A stretch of 6,248 bases of DNA from Elusimicrobiota bacterium (GCA_028871595.1 JAGWMT010000191.1:1-6248), one strand, 5' to 3'; positions 1 to 6,167 are shown, numbered from the stretch's first letter. The notes: generated by a model not told the origin, from the letters alone. Made by a program: numbers and translations.

Positions 1-72
1 CTCGAAGATCCGTTTGAATTCGGCACCGTCCTTCAGCCTCGCGCCGGCCCCGAAGCCGGACGCCGGGGTCAA
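1..72 (-). CDS. rnpA: Ribonuclease P protein component, N-terminal part only
   Basis: This is the start of the protein subunit of RNase P, which helps the RNase P RNA remove 5' leaders from precursor tRNAs. Only about 24 codons are present before the window edge. They end in [12 protein letters not shown], which fits the conserved N-terminus of the family (a basic stretch, then a REFKRVF-type motif). The reading frame is closed upstream by a TAA at 127-129, and the only reasonable start I find is TTG at 72-70, which overlaps the rpmH stop as TTGA. A location directly downstream of rpmH is the classical arrangement and supports the identity. No separate Shine-Dalgarno sequence is visible, so translation is probably coupled to rpmH. 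The identification is good, but the exact start is less certain because some bacteria begin rnpA well inside rpmH. Confidence 0.8.
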   Translation of the reverse strand, partial: MTPASGFGAGARLKDGAEFKRIFE

Positions 73-212
73 GCCTGCTTGTGGGTCAGGCTGTGGCGGC
101 CCTTGAAGCGGCGCGCCTTGAGGACTTTACGTCCTCCGGCGGTCTTCATGCGGGCGCGGAATCCGATGGTCTTGGCACGCTTGCGTTTGTGGGGTCTATA
201 AGTGGGGAGCAT
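69..212 (-). CDS. rpmH: 50S ribosomal protein L34
   Basis: This 47-residue, very basic protein is a small structural component of the large ribosomal subunit that binds 23S rRNA. It begins [14 protein letters not shown] and continues with GFRARM, then [10 protein letters not shown] and KGRHSL. These are the signature elements of bacterial L34 (TYQP-type start, GFxxRM, GGRxVLxxRRxKGR). The length is close to the usual 44-47 residues. The ATG at 212-210 gives the conserved N-terminus directly. No Shine-Dalgarno precedes it; instead a perfect TATAAT lies seven bases upstream, so the mRNA may be leaderless. rnpA follows with a TTGA overlap. dnaA, a common neighbour of rpmH, is not found upstream in this window. 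Confidence 0.97.
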   Translation of the reverse strand: MLPTYRPHKRKRAKTIGFRARMKTAGGRKVLKARRFKGRHSLTHKQA

Positions 213-219
213 GGTGGGG

Positions 220-225
220 ATTATA
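220..225 (-). promoter_or_regulatory. -10 element of the rpmH promoter (leaderless geometry)
   Basis: Read on the minus strand, TATAAT (225-220) is followed by seven bases (CCCCACC) and then the rpmH ATG at 212. A sigma70-type -10 at this distance puts the transcription start at or next to the A of the ATG. I see no convincing -35 at 16-18 bases. The 73 bases between the GH16 stop and rpmH contain no obvious rho-independent terminator and nothing else that I recognise. Confidence 0.6.
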
Positions 226-285
226 GGAAACTAGCGGGATAAAAGCGACCGGGCATTTGAAAGGAGCGGGCCGATGGTTCCACTT

Positions 286-678
286 TCAGGTCCACACCGA
301 TATGTTTCTGAAATTTGCGGTCGCAGGCAGGACCTTTTCGTCAATTCGTCCGGCGAGCTTTTCGGAGCGAGGAGCCCACAGGTTGGCGTGTAGGCGCATT
401 GGAAGATGTGGATGTGGAGTAGGGTCCCAGCCCACCCGCTCATGAACGATCCTGCCGTCCACTGACCACACGATGCGGCTCGGTCGCCAGTCGATCGCGT
501 AAAGGTGGAAGTCTAAGGTGGCGTCAAAACCTAGATCTATGCGGCAGGGTGAGCCGCGATATCCGAAACTCATTGCTGCCCCGTCGTCGCCAGGGTTGAA
601 ATATACATTGACCAGCATGCGTCTCGGCTTACTCCCATTTCGTTTTGCGCGAATGGGCGATGGCTGGGATTTCCTCAA
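286..678 (-). pseudogene. C-terminal fragment of a glycoside hydrolase family 16 protein
   Basis: From about residue 15 of this 130-residue frame the protein matches the second half of GH16 enzymes (laminarinase/lichenase-like beta-glucanases). There is VNVYFNPG near residue 23, then FHLYAIDWRPSRIVW followed by VDGRIVHE (57-80), then LPMRLHANLWAP (92-103), LAGRID (108-113), and a final ALPAT-type strand (LPATANFRNISVW). The catalytic ExDxE segment, which in the family lies just before the NVYFNPG region, is absent. The roughly 14 residues in its place look like non-homologous sequence. The only upstream start is a TTG overlapping the stop of the preceding gene (TTGA), without a Shine-Dalgarno; Met21 at 618 is an alternative. 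A shortened protein could not hydrolyse glucans by the known mechanism, so I call it a decayed remnant. The family assignment is good; whether a peptide is made is unknown. Confidence 0.65.
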
Positions 679-974
679 TCGAGGATGCGTCCATGGGCAA
701 CGGGTTTCGATCCCTCCATTAATTCGAAGGCCTTCCCCGCTTGCAAGTGCTTTGCTGGGCCGTTAGTTAGGTAGCTAACATGGACTTGATGATCGAATGA
801 TTCGTTCGGGCGGTCGATGAATTCAACGACAAGACTCCAGGCCTCTTTTTCCCAGGTTGCGTCTTGCCCGGGGAATCTTGCTGCGGTCACATACTTAGGG
901 CCCGCGGGCAGATGCTGGCGCCCGCCCTCGCTCGGTTTCAGCCAATGCAATGTCGCTCTGATTTGTTTTGTCAT
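675..974 (-). CDS. Small protein resembling EF-Tu domain 3 (beta-barrel)
   Basis: This is a 99-residue soluble protein with no signal peptide and no membrane segment. Its motif order resembles the C-terminal beta-barrel of elongation factor Tu: RATLHWLKPSEGGR near the N-terminus (compare the EF-Tu strand ending in EEGGR), a following P and Y (residues 23 and 28), RF (33-34), SLVVEF (47-52), then KAFELMEGSKPVAHGRIL (81-98), which parallels F-x-x-R-E-G-x-x-x-V-G-x-G-x-I. The GTPase and tRNA-binding parts of EF-Tu are absent, so it is not a translation factor. The ATG at 974-972 overlaps the stop of the toxin-like reading frame as ATGA, and there is no Shine-Dalgarno, so translation is probably coupled. 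Position directly after a toxin-like domain makes an immunity or partner role possible; that is inference. It could equally be an unrelated stand-alone domain. Confidence 0.7.
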   Translation of the reverse strand: MTKQIRATLHWLKPSEGGRQHLPAGPKYVTAARFPGQDATWEKEAWSLVVEFIDRPNESFDHQVHVSYLTNGPAKHLQAGKAFELMEGSKPVAHGRILD

Positions 975-1954
975 TTGACCGTCGTGATCGTTGGGTTTGC
1001 GTGATTAAGCAGGTCGAGATCGGCATAACGCGCTGGACCGATGCCGTCCAGCCTTCCCCAGTGCATCATGGAATCGGCGAGATTCTTGGGGACGAGAATT
1101 CGAACGACGCGAAAATGATCGTTGCCGTTTAACTTCTCGCCCCATTCGGTCGCGTGTTCAGCGGATTCGGCGAAGAACTTCCCCTCAAGAGAATTTATAC
1201 TGTTTTTGAACATTCGGGTTTGCATCAATTCGTCGTACTCCGCCGGGCTCATTGCGCGGTAAAGAGAAGTCATGCTGCCGTTCGCTTGCGTTGTGGGATT
1301 GATCGAACCTGCTTCGGATTGGGCCAGACGCATTACTTGTTCGCTTCCCGGTCCGGCGGCGTATTGAAGAATGGCCGGAACAACATAAGCTCCGGCAAAA
1401 TAGAGTCCTGCTCCTGCCATCCCTGCCAGCAGAGCGCCGGCTACGAAACGTTGCCCTTCGCCCGGCTGTGGACGGGCGTCCTCGTTGTCCCCGTCCTCGG
1501 ACTCCACCGTTCTGCGACTCTTGATGACCGAATAAGCCGTTCCTCCTAAAATAAAGGCAGGAAATAGAGGCCACAGCGGAGATCCGTTGCCCTTCGGACC
1601 ATGTGAATGAGCGTCCTCTGATGGAGTCGCGGCAACGCGCTTTACGGCAAGATCGGCGCTGTCGTGCCGGACTTTTTCTAAGACGGCCAAAGTCTCCTCG
1701 TCCGGAGTTCGGTCGTAGGCTTTTTGCGCCCAGGCGACCGCCTCGCCGCCGCGTCCCGCTTTCATCGCGGAGGCGGCATTAAGAACGTAGGATTTCGTTT
1801 CCGCCTGCCTTGTCTGGTCCGCGCGCATCGTCTCGTAGACTTCTTGGACGCTATGCGAGGTCGGATCGGCGTTCATCGCGGCTTGAATGTCGCGCTGAGC
1901 TGCCGCCATGTCGCCGGCTCGTCGCTCCGCGATTCCTTTGCGTATGAAAGACAT
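971..1954 (-). CDS. C-terminal half of an interrupted TPR/membrane protein with a toxin-like C-terminal domain
   Basis: This reading frame is in phase with the upstream TPR protein and separated from it by one TGA (2011-2009). Taken from the first ATG after that stop it is 327 residues, but the open frame begins at 2008, and TPR-like sequence continues through residues 1-36 and 55-92 of this part. Next come a hydrophobic segment (about 126-143), an acidic linker (150-160), and a longer Gly/Ala-rich hydrophobic segment (170-196). The C-terminal 100 residues start SLYRAMSPAEYDELM, then SLEGKFFAESAEHATEWG, then RVVRILVPKNLADSMM and RLDGIGPARYADLDLLN. They resemble the C-terminal tips of polymorphic toxins (such as Rhs tips), possibly an ADP-ribosyltransferase-like fold; I recognise the style but cannot name the family. 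No Shine-Dalgarno precedes the ATG at 1954, so an independent start there is doubtful. The stop overlaps the EF-Tu-like gene. Confidence 0.6.
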   Translation of the reverse strand: MSFIRKGIAERRAGDMAAAQRDIQAAMNADPTSHSVQEVYETMRADQTRQAETKSYVLNAASAMKAGRGGEAVAWAQKAYDRTPDEETLAVLEKVRHDSADLAVKRVAATPSEDAHSHGPKGNGSPLWPLFPAFILGGTAYSVIKSRRTVESEDGDNEDARPQPGEGQRFVAGALLAGMAGAGLYFAGAYVVPAILQYAAGPGSEQVMRLAQSEAGSINPTTQANGSMTSLYRAMSPAEYDELMQTRMFKNSINSLEGKFFAESAEHATEWGEKLNGNDHFRVVRILVPKNLADSMMHWGRLDGIGPARYADLDLLNHANPTITTVK

Positions 1955-2008
1955 CGCGTCAGGGGAAATGTCGGTTTTGGCCGGGACCGTCCAATCGGCA
2001 TGCGCGAA

Positions 2009-2011
2009 TCA
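2009..2011 (-). other. In-frame TGA splitting the TPR/toxin-like gene
   Basis: Counting from the ATG at 2578, codon 190 is TGA. The same frame then stays open for 345 more codons to the stop at 971, and the TPR-like character continues across the break. Because rpmH ends with TGA in the same window, TGA is a normal stop here. A C-to-T change of CGA (Arg) is the simplest origin, though readthrough or a sequencing error cannot be excluded. Confidence 0.85.
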
Positions 2012-2578
2012 AGGACTGGTGCTCGGCCCGGTGTCCGCGTCGGAGGCGGGCGACATCCGGCCTTGGCTGAAGTGCTTGAACATCAGCGCTTCCCTATTCT
2101 GCGGGTCGATCTCAAGAGCCGCGTTCGCTTGGGCCAGCGCGGCTGGGTAGTCCTTCCGGTCGAATTCGATCTGGCTGGCGGCCACGCGCAAGTCGATGTT
2201 GCCCGGAGCGCTTTTGATGGCCGCGCCGAGTTCCGACATGGCTTGCCGCGGATCATCGAGGTGAGAAAGGATGCGGGCATGGAGCGCCGTATTCGCGGGA
2301 GAAGGCTTGATTCGTCCCATCGCTTCGGCGAGGCCGCCGCGAAATTTGGCCGCGAACTTCTGATAATCCTTTTCGTTCAATCGGCCGTTGGACTTGGCGT
2401 CGCGTGCCTTTGTCAGCGAATGATCGAGGCGTACAAGCAACGCATCGGGTTTGGCCGTGGTCTGAGTGCTTGCCGTGGGCGCATTTTCGCTCACCACAAT
2501 GCTGAGGGGCGCATCGGCTTGGGCGAATGCCGCCGGTGCGATCAAGAGAGCCGCCGCCGTGAGCAGGAGTCGGATCAT
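2009..2578 (-). CDS. Secreted TPR-repeat protein, N-terminal half of the interrupted gene
   Basis: This 189-residue frame starts with a clear signal peptide: MIR, a hydrophobic core of Leu and Ala to about residue 17, and an AFA-Q cleavage site near residue 19. A Ser/Thr/Pro-rich linker follows, then an alpha-helical region with TPR-type repeats. The clearest runs from [20 protein letters not shown] to ALEIDPQN (residues 127-161), preceded by a weaker one (about 92-125). The exported TPR domain would be a protein-interaction platform in the periplasm or at the envelope. The ATG at 2578 is supported by the signal peptide and by AAAGGA eight bases upstream. The frame ends at TGA (2011-2009) within helical repeat territory, and the same frame continues with TPR-like sequence, so this is probably the first third of one 535-codon gene. 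Confidence 0.75.
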   Translation of the reverse strand: MIRLLLTAAALLIAPAAFAQADAPLSIVVSENAPTASTQTTAKPDALLVRLDHSLTKARDAKSNGRLNEKDYQKFAAKFRGGLAEAMGRIKPSPANTALHARILSHLDDPRQAMSELGAAIKSAPGNIDLRVAASQIEFDRKDYPAALAQANAALEIDPQNREALMFKHFSQGRMSPASDADTGPSTSP

Positions 2579-2586
2579 CGCTCGAT

Positions 2587-2592
2587 TCCTTT
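2587..2592 (-). promoter_or_regulatory. Shine-Dalgarno of the secreted TPR gene
   Basis: On the minus strand AAAGGA (2592-2587) is followed by eight bases and the ATG at 2578. This fixes the start, which also gives the intact signal peptide. With the promoter just upstream, the site would sit almost at the 5' end of the transcript. Confidence 0.7.
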
Positions 2593-2595
2593 CGC

Positions 2596-2624
2596 AGTGT
2601 AGCCCCGCTTCCGGGAAGAATCAA
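2596..2624 (-). promoter_or_regulatory. Sigma70-like promoter of the minus-strand accessory run
   Basis: On the minus strand TTGATT (2624-2619) and TACACT (2601-2596) are separated by exactly 17 bases, a good match to the housekeeping consensus. Initiation would fall near 2589-2591 and give a very short leader (about 11-13 bases) before the ATG at 2578. The overlaps between the following reading frames suggest this one promoter serves everything down to 286. It lies back to back with the acs promoter in the 95-base divergent gap. Confidence 0.65.
2608..2618. promoter_or_regulatory. Perfect 5-1-5 dyad inside the minus-strand promoter spacer
   Basis: CTTCCGGGAAG is a perfect inverted repeat (CTTCC, G, GGAAG) lying wholly between the -35 and -10 elements of the minus-strand promoter. 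A regulator bound here would block RNA polymerase. No regulator family is implied by the sequence, and a short dyad in GC-rich DNA may be chance. Confidence 0.3.
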
Positions 2625-2638
2625 TGTCTCGGCACGGA

Positions 2639-2655
2639 TTCCGCCGGGGCCGGAA
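2639..2655. promoter_or_regulatory. Second TTCCG/CGGAA dyad just upstream of the acs -10
   Basis: TTCCG (2639-2643) and CGGAA (2651-2655) form an inverted repeat with a seven-base centre, ending three bases before the extended -10 of acs. It shares the TTCC...GGAA half-sites of the dyad at 2608-2618 with a different centre length. It is a possible operator; the evidence is the symmetry alone. Confidence 0.2.
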
Positions 2656-2657
2656 AA

Positions 2658-2666
2658 TGTTATTCT
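2658..2666 (+). promoter_or_regulatory. Extended -10 of the acs promoter (leaderless geometry)
   Basis: TGTTATTCT is an extended -10 (TGn followed by TATTCT at 2661-2666). Seven bases (GGCCTCC) separate it from the acs ATG at 2674, placing initiation at or beside the start codon. There is no Shine-Dalgarno, and the -35 region at 17 bases (ATTCCG) is poor, which the TGn motif could compensate for. Confidence 0.55.
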
Positions 2667-2673
2667 GGCCTCC

Positions 2674-4638
2674 ATGGAGAATCCGCCGATCGAAAAAGAC
2701 ATCCGCGTCCTTCTCAAGGAGCACCGCTCCTTCCCCCCCCCCACCGCCTTCGTCGAGAAGGCCCTGATCTCCGGCCCCTCCGCCCGCGCGAAACTGCAGA
2801 AGTACGCCACCGCGAACCCCGAGAAGTTCTGGTCCGCCGCCGCCAACCAGCTTGAATGGTTCAAGCCCTGGAAGAAAGTCCTCCAGTGGAAACTCCCCCA
2901 CGCCAAATGGTTCGTCGGCGGAAAACTCAACCTCGCCCACAACTGCCTGGACCGCCACCTGGACGGCCCCCGCCGGAACAAAGCCGCCCTGATCTGGGAA
3001 GGCGAAACCGGCGAGACGCGCACTTTGACCTATCTCCAGTTGCACCGGGACGTCAGCCAATTCGCCAACGCCTTGAAAACCCTAGGCGTCACCAAGGGCG
3101 ACCGCGTCGCCATCTACATGCCTTTGGTCCCCGAGGCCGCGGTGGCCATGCTGGCCTGCGCCCGCATCGGCGCCGTGCATAACGTCGTGTTCGGCGGATT
3201 TTCGGCTGAAGCCCTTCGCGACAGAATTAATGATGCCGGCGTGAAAGTGGTTGTCACGGCGGACGGCGGCTGGAGAAAAGGAACCGTCGTTCGTCTGAAG
3301 GACGCCGTGGATGAGGCCCTCAAGTTGGGGACCCCCACCGTGAGCGCCGTCGTTGTATTAAAGCGAACGAATACGGATGTATCCATCACCGAAGGCCGCG
3401 ACCACTGGTGGCACCGCTTGATGGCCAAGGCCGGCACCGAGTGCCGCGCCGAGTCCTTGGATTCCGAGCACCCCCTGTTCATCCTTTATACGTCCGGCAG
3501 TACTGGGAAACCGAAAGGAGTCCTTCATACCACGGGCGGGTATTTGGTCCAAACGGCGTGGACCACGAAACATGTCTTCGACCTGAACGACACCGACGTG
3601 TACTGGTGTTCCGCCGATATCGGCTGGGTCACCGGCCATTCGTACGTCGTGTACGGCCCCCTGGCCAACGGCGCCACCGTGTTTATGTACGAAGGCGCCC
3701 CCATGCACCCCCGCCCCGACCGCTTCTGGGAGATCATCGCCCGGCATCGAGTGAGTATTTTCTATACGGCGCCCACGGCGATACGCGCGTTCATGCGTCT
3801 GGGAGAAGAGCACCCGAAGAAGCACGACTTGTCTTCGCTCCGTTTATTGGGCACCGTCGGTGAGCCCATTAACCCAGAGGCTTGGCGCTGGTATAAAGAT
3901 GTGATCGGCGGCAAGAAATGCCCTATCGTTGATACCTGGTGGCAGACCGAGACCGGCGCCATCATGATCTCCCCTCTTCCCGGCGCCACCGCCACCAAGC
4001 CCGGCTCGGCCACTATTCCCCTTCCCGGCATCGAGGCCGACGTCGTGGACATGAAAGGCAACTCCGTTCCCCTTGGTTCCGGCGGCTATCTGGTGGTCCG
4101 CCGCCCTTGGCCCGCCATGCTCCGCACCATTTGGGGCGACGATGAACGCTTCAAGAAACAGTACTGGTCCCAGATCCCCGGATTTTATTTCACCGGCGAC
4201 GGCGCCCGGCGCGACAAGGACGGCTATTTTTGGATCCTGGGCCGCATCGACGACGTGTTGAACGTCGCCGGCCACCGGTTGTCGACCATGGAAATTGAGT
4301 CCGCCTTGGTGGGGCACCCGTCCGTGGCCGAGGCCGCCGTCGTGGGACGTCCCGACGAACTGCTCGGCCAGGCCGTGGCCGCGTTCGTGACCTTGAAGGG
4401 CGGAAAGCTTCCGTCGCCGGAGCTCAAGGACGAATTGAGAGAACATGTCGCCAAGGCCATCGGCGCCATCGCCCGTCCCGCCGAACTGCGCTTCACCGAT
4501 TCGCTGCCCAAGACCCGCTCCGGCAAAATCATGCGCCGCCTGCTGAGGGAAATCGCCGCCGGCGGCGCCGTGCGCGGCGACGTCACCACCCTTGAGGACT
4601 TCACCGTCCTGGGCAAGCTGCAGCAAGACGAGGAGTAA
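2674..4638 (+). CDS. acs: Acetyl-CoA synthetase (AMP-forming)
   Basis: This cytoplasmic enzyme activates acetate with ATP and CoA through an acetyl-AMP intermediate, giving acetyl-CoA for the TCA or glyoxylate cycles. The 654 residues match the usual length (about 650). The phosphate-binding loop [11 protein letters not shown] is at 272-282. The acetate pocket residues Val319, Thr320, Val395 and Trp423 (in DTWWQTETG) are present, and Trp423 argues for acetate rather than longer acids. The hinge Asp526 and the CoA-side NVAGHR (530-535) are intact. Lys618 lies in [11 protein letters not shown], the catalytic lysine that protein acetyltransferases modify in relatives, so post-translational control is likely. 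All these positions sit nine residues after their Salmonella Acs counterparts, so there are no internal indels between them. The ATG at 2674 has no Shine-Dalgarno and probably heads a leaderless mRNA. A ten-C run lies at codons 20-23. A membrane-protein gene follows after two bases. Confidence 0.97.
   Translation: MENPPIEKDIRVLLKEHRSFPPPTAFVEKALISGPSARAKLQKYATANPEKFWSAAANQLEWFKPWKKVLQWKLPHAKWFVGGKLNLAHNCLDRHLDGPRRNKAALIWEGETGETRTLTYLQLHRDVSQFANALKTLGVTKGDRVAIYMPLVPEAAVAMLACARIGAVHNVVFGGFSAEALRDRINDAGVKVVVTADGGWRKGTVVRLKDAVDEALKLGTPTVSAVVVLKRTNTDVSITEGRDHWWHRLMAKAGTECRAESLDSEHPLFILYTSGSTGKPKGVLHTTGGYLVQTAWTTKHVFDLNDTDVYWCSADIGWVTGHSYVVYGPLANGATVFMYEGAPMHPRPDRFWEIIARHRVSIFYTAPTAIRAFMRLGEEHPKKHDLSSLRLLGTVGEPINPEAWRWYKDVIGGKKCPIVDTWWQTETGAIMISPLPGATATKPGSATIPLPGIEADVVDMKGNSVPLGSGGYLVVRRPWPAMLRTIWGDDERFKKQYWSQIPGFYFTGDGARRDKDGYFWILGRIDDVLNVAGHRLSTMEIESALVGHPSVAEAAVVGRPDELLGQAVAAFVTLKGGKLPSPELKDELREHVAKAIGAIARPAELRFTDSLPKTRSGKIMRRLLREIAAGGAVRGDVTTLEDFTVLGKLQQDEE
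2733..2742 (+). repeat. Ten-cytosine homopolymer tract within acs
   Basis: Ten consecutive C bases encode the end of Phe20 and Pro21-Pro23 of Acs. The frame is intact at this tract length. Gain or loss of one C would frameshift the enzyme near its start, and no in-frame ATG follows for well over 100 codons, so slippage would switch the gene off. It is also a classic place for sequencing error. Confidence 0.9.
4631..4635 (+). promoter_or_regulatory. Shine-Dalgarno for the TTG-started membrane protein
   Basis: AGGAG sits inside the last codons of acs and its final bases abut the TAA stop. It is five bases before TTG at 4641. It decides the unusual TTG start and implies translational coupling to acs. 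Confidence 0.7.
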
Positions 4639-4640
4639 CT

Positions 4641-6167
4641 TTGCTCGAGCGTTCGATCCTGTCGGCCGTCCTCGCGGGGACGTTGTACTTCCTGCTGAGT
4701 CCCCCCGAGGAACACGGGCGGTTCCGTTCCGTCGTGACCGCTTTCCTGTTGGCCGCCCTGAGCTGGACCATGCTCAGCTGGACCGCGAACGTCCGCCTCT
4801 TCCCGGACGCCTTTCCCGACCAGTTGTCTCCCCTGGCCGCCGTCGGCCTGCAGCTGGCCGGCACCATCCTGGGAGCCGCGGCTTTCGCCGTCGCGGGCCG
4901 GCGCGCGCGCCTGGGCGCCGCCTTCGGCCTGACCGTGAGCGCCTTGGGCTGGTGCGCGTCGCGCTGGCCGGTGCTGTCGCGGGCCATCGAGATGAACGGC
5001 GGCGTGTTCGCCGGGCCGTTTTTGGCCGCTTTGCTGGGGGCCGCGTTCGCTTTGACCGCGGCCGGCGTGGCCGCCGCCATTCTTTTGGAGGAGGTCCGGC
5101 CCCACGCGGGGAAGCTGATCCTGCTGGCTGCCGTGCTGTGGGCCGTGCCCACCGCGGGGACCGAGTACGCGCTCACGCGCTGGTGGGGCCTGGGGCCCAA
5201 GTCCCTGGCCGAGGCCGCCGGCATCCCCACGAACGCCGACGCCGAGTCGGCCGCGGAGGTGCGCCTTGTTCCCAGCCGCGGCCACGCGGTGGCGCGCGAG
5301 ACCGCGCGCATGGCCGATCAGGGCGTGTCCTTGACCCCGGAGACTTTGACCAAGCTGGAGTCTTTTTTGAAGAAGGCCGGCTACCGCGACGTGTTCGCCG
5401 CCGAGGCCCTGTCCGACCTGCGCCGCGGCTGGCTGATGTGGTGGGAGACCGACCGCGCCCTGGACGCCATGATGCTGGCCGCGCCCGGCCGCGCTCATCC
5501 CGACTACCGCGGCGCTTTGGACCTGATCAAGGTGGGCCCGCTGACCGCGGAGCGCTACGACAAATTGGAGGAACTGGCCGCCATGGCCGTGCCGGGGTCC
5601 GGCGGGTTCGAGCAGGTCACGGCCAGTCAATATATCTTCGAGGACTTCGCCGCCGCCTACGCGCGTTACGACGACGAGCCCAAGGCGCGGTTCTGGCTGG
5701 CCCGCCTCGACAGCCTGATGATGGTCAGCGAGAAGAAGCTGGAGGTCGCCCCGCTGGAGACGTTCCGCACGGGGCGCGTGAGCGGCTCGGTCCAGCTGGA
5801 CGGACGGCCGGCCGGCTCCGTGCTGGTCGGGCTTTTCGCCATTTGGCGGACCACCGCGGACGCGCCGGGCGAGCGCCTGCTGTCCTCGTCGGCGTTCCCG
5901 GACGAGAACGGCGAATTCCAATTCACCGACCTGGGTCCCGGCGAGTACGAGCTGGGCCTGCTGGGCCGGACCGACCAGCTGCGCGGCCAGATCCTGGGAA
6001 GCCCCGGCCGCTTCGAGGTGGACGAGGACACCCCCGCGGTGACGCTGCCGCCCATCCGCATCGAGCGCGACGTCCTCCCCGTGCCCGAGGCCTTCGGCCC
6101 CAGCCGCGTCCCCGAGGCGCCCACGCCGGAAGTGCCCGAGCCGCCGCTGTTGTGGCGGAAAAGGTAG
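4641..6167 (+). CDS. Polytopic membrane protein with C-terminal carboxypeptidase-regulatory-like domain
   Basis: I do not recognise this 508-residue protein as a named family. The first 180 residues hold about six hydrophobic segments (roughly 5-20, 31-49, 64-85, 91-108, 121-149, 158-178), so it is an inner-membrane protein. The middle (about 185-370) is soluble and mostly helical, with amphipathic stretches that could be TPR-like. Residues about 377-442 form a beta-sandwich of the carboxypeptidase regulatory/CnaB type: VSGSVQLDGRPAGSVLVGLF, then FPDENGEFQFTDLGPGEYEL, the usual 'transthyretin-like' pattern. The C-terminus is Pro/Glu-rich and ends WRKR. It is not an ActP-type acetate permease, which has about 13 segments. 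The TTG start is chosen for the AGGAG five bases upstream; it lies two bases after the acs stop, so the two are cotranscribed and probably coupled. Codon use is even more GC-rich than in acs. Confidence 0.85.
   Translation: MLERSILSAVLAGTLYFLLSPPEEHGRFRSVVTAFLLAALSWTMLSWTANVRLFPDAFPDQLSPLAAVGLQLAGTILGAAAFAVAGRRARLGAAFGLTVSALGWCASRWPVLSRAIEMNGGVFAGPFLAALLGAAFALTAAGVAAAILLEEVRPHAGKLILLAAVLWAVPTAGTEYALTRWWGLGPKSLAEAAGIPTNADAESAAEVRLVPSRGHAVARETARMADQGVSLTPETLTKLESFLKKAGYRDVFAAEALSDLRRGWLMWWETDRALDAMMLAAPGRAHPDYRGALDLIKVGPLTAERYDKLEELAAMAVPGSGGFEQVTASQYIFEDFAAAYARYDDEPKARFWLARLDSLMMVSEKKLEVAPLETFRTGRVSGSVQLDGRPAGSVLVGLFAIWRTTADAPGERLLSSSAFPDENGEFQFTDLGPGEYELGLLGRTDQLRGQILGSPGRFEVDEDTPAVTLPPIRIERDVLPVPEAFGPSRVPEAPTPEVPEPPLLWRKR

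Noticed and set aside
213..285. Rho-independent terminator between the GH16 fragment and rpmH
   Set aside because: No stem with a following T-run could be found on the minus strand.
2009..2011. Selenocysteine or reassigned TGA as the explanation for the in-frame stop
   Set aside because: rpmH in the same window terminates at TGA, arguing against reassignment. No convincing stem-loop follows the codon, and the TPR context does not suggest a redox residue.
1724..2602. A 292-codon plus-strand frame opposite the TPR genes
   Set aside because: It is antisense to the signal-peptide/TPR frames, Arg-rich, with no start signal and no recognisable fold.
2253..3060. Minus-strand frames spanning the divergent promoter gap and the start of acs
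   Set aside because: They cross promoter signals and lie antisense to conserved acs sequence, and their composition is a GC shadow.
4224..5921. A 565-codon open frame on the minus strand opposite acs and the membrane-protein gene
   Set aside because: It is antisense to two well-supported genes. Its product is Gly/Gln/His/Arg-rich low-complexity sequence with no domain I recognise, as expected from high third-position GC.
4641..6167. ActP-type acetate permease next to acs
   Set aside because: It has only about six hydrophobic segments in the first 180 residues, and the rest is soluble. It has none of the sodium/solute symporter features and ends in a beta-sandwich.
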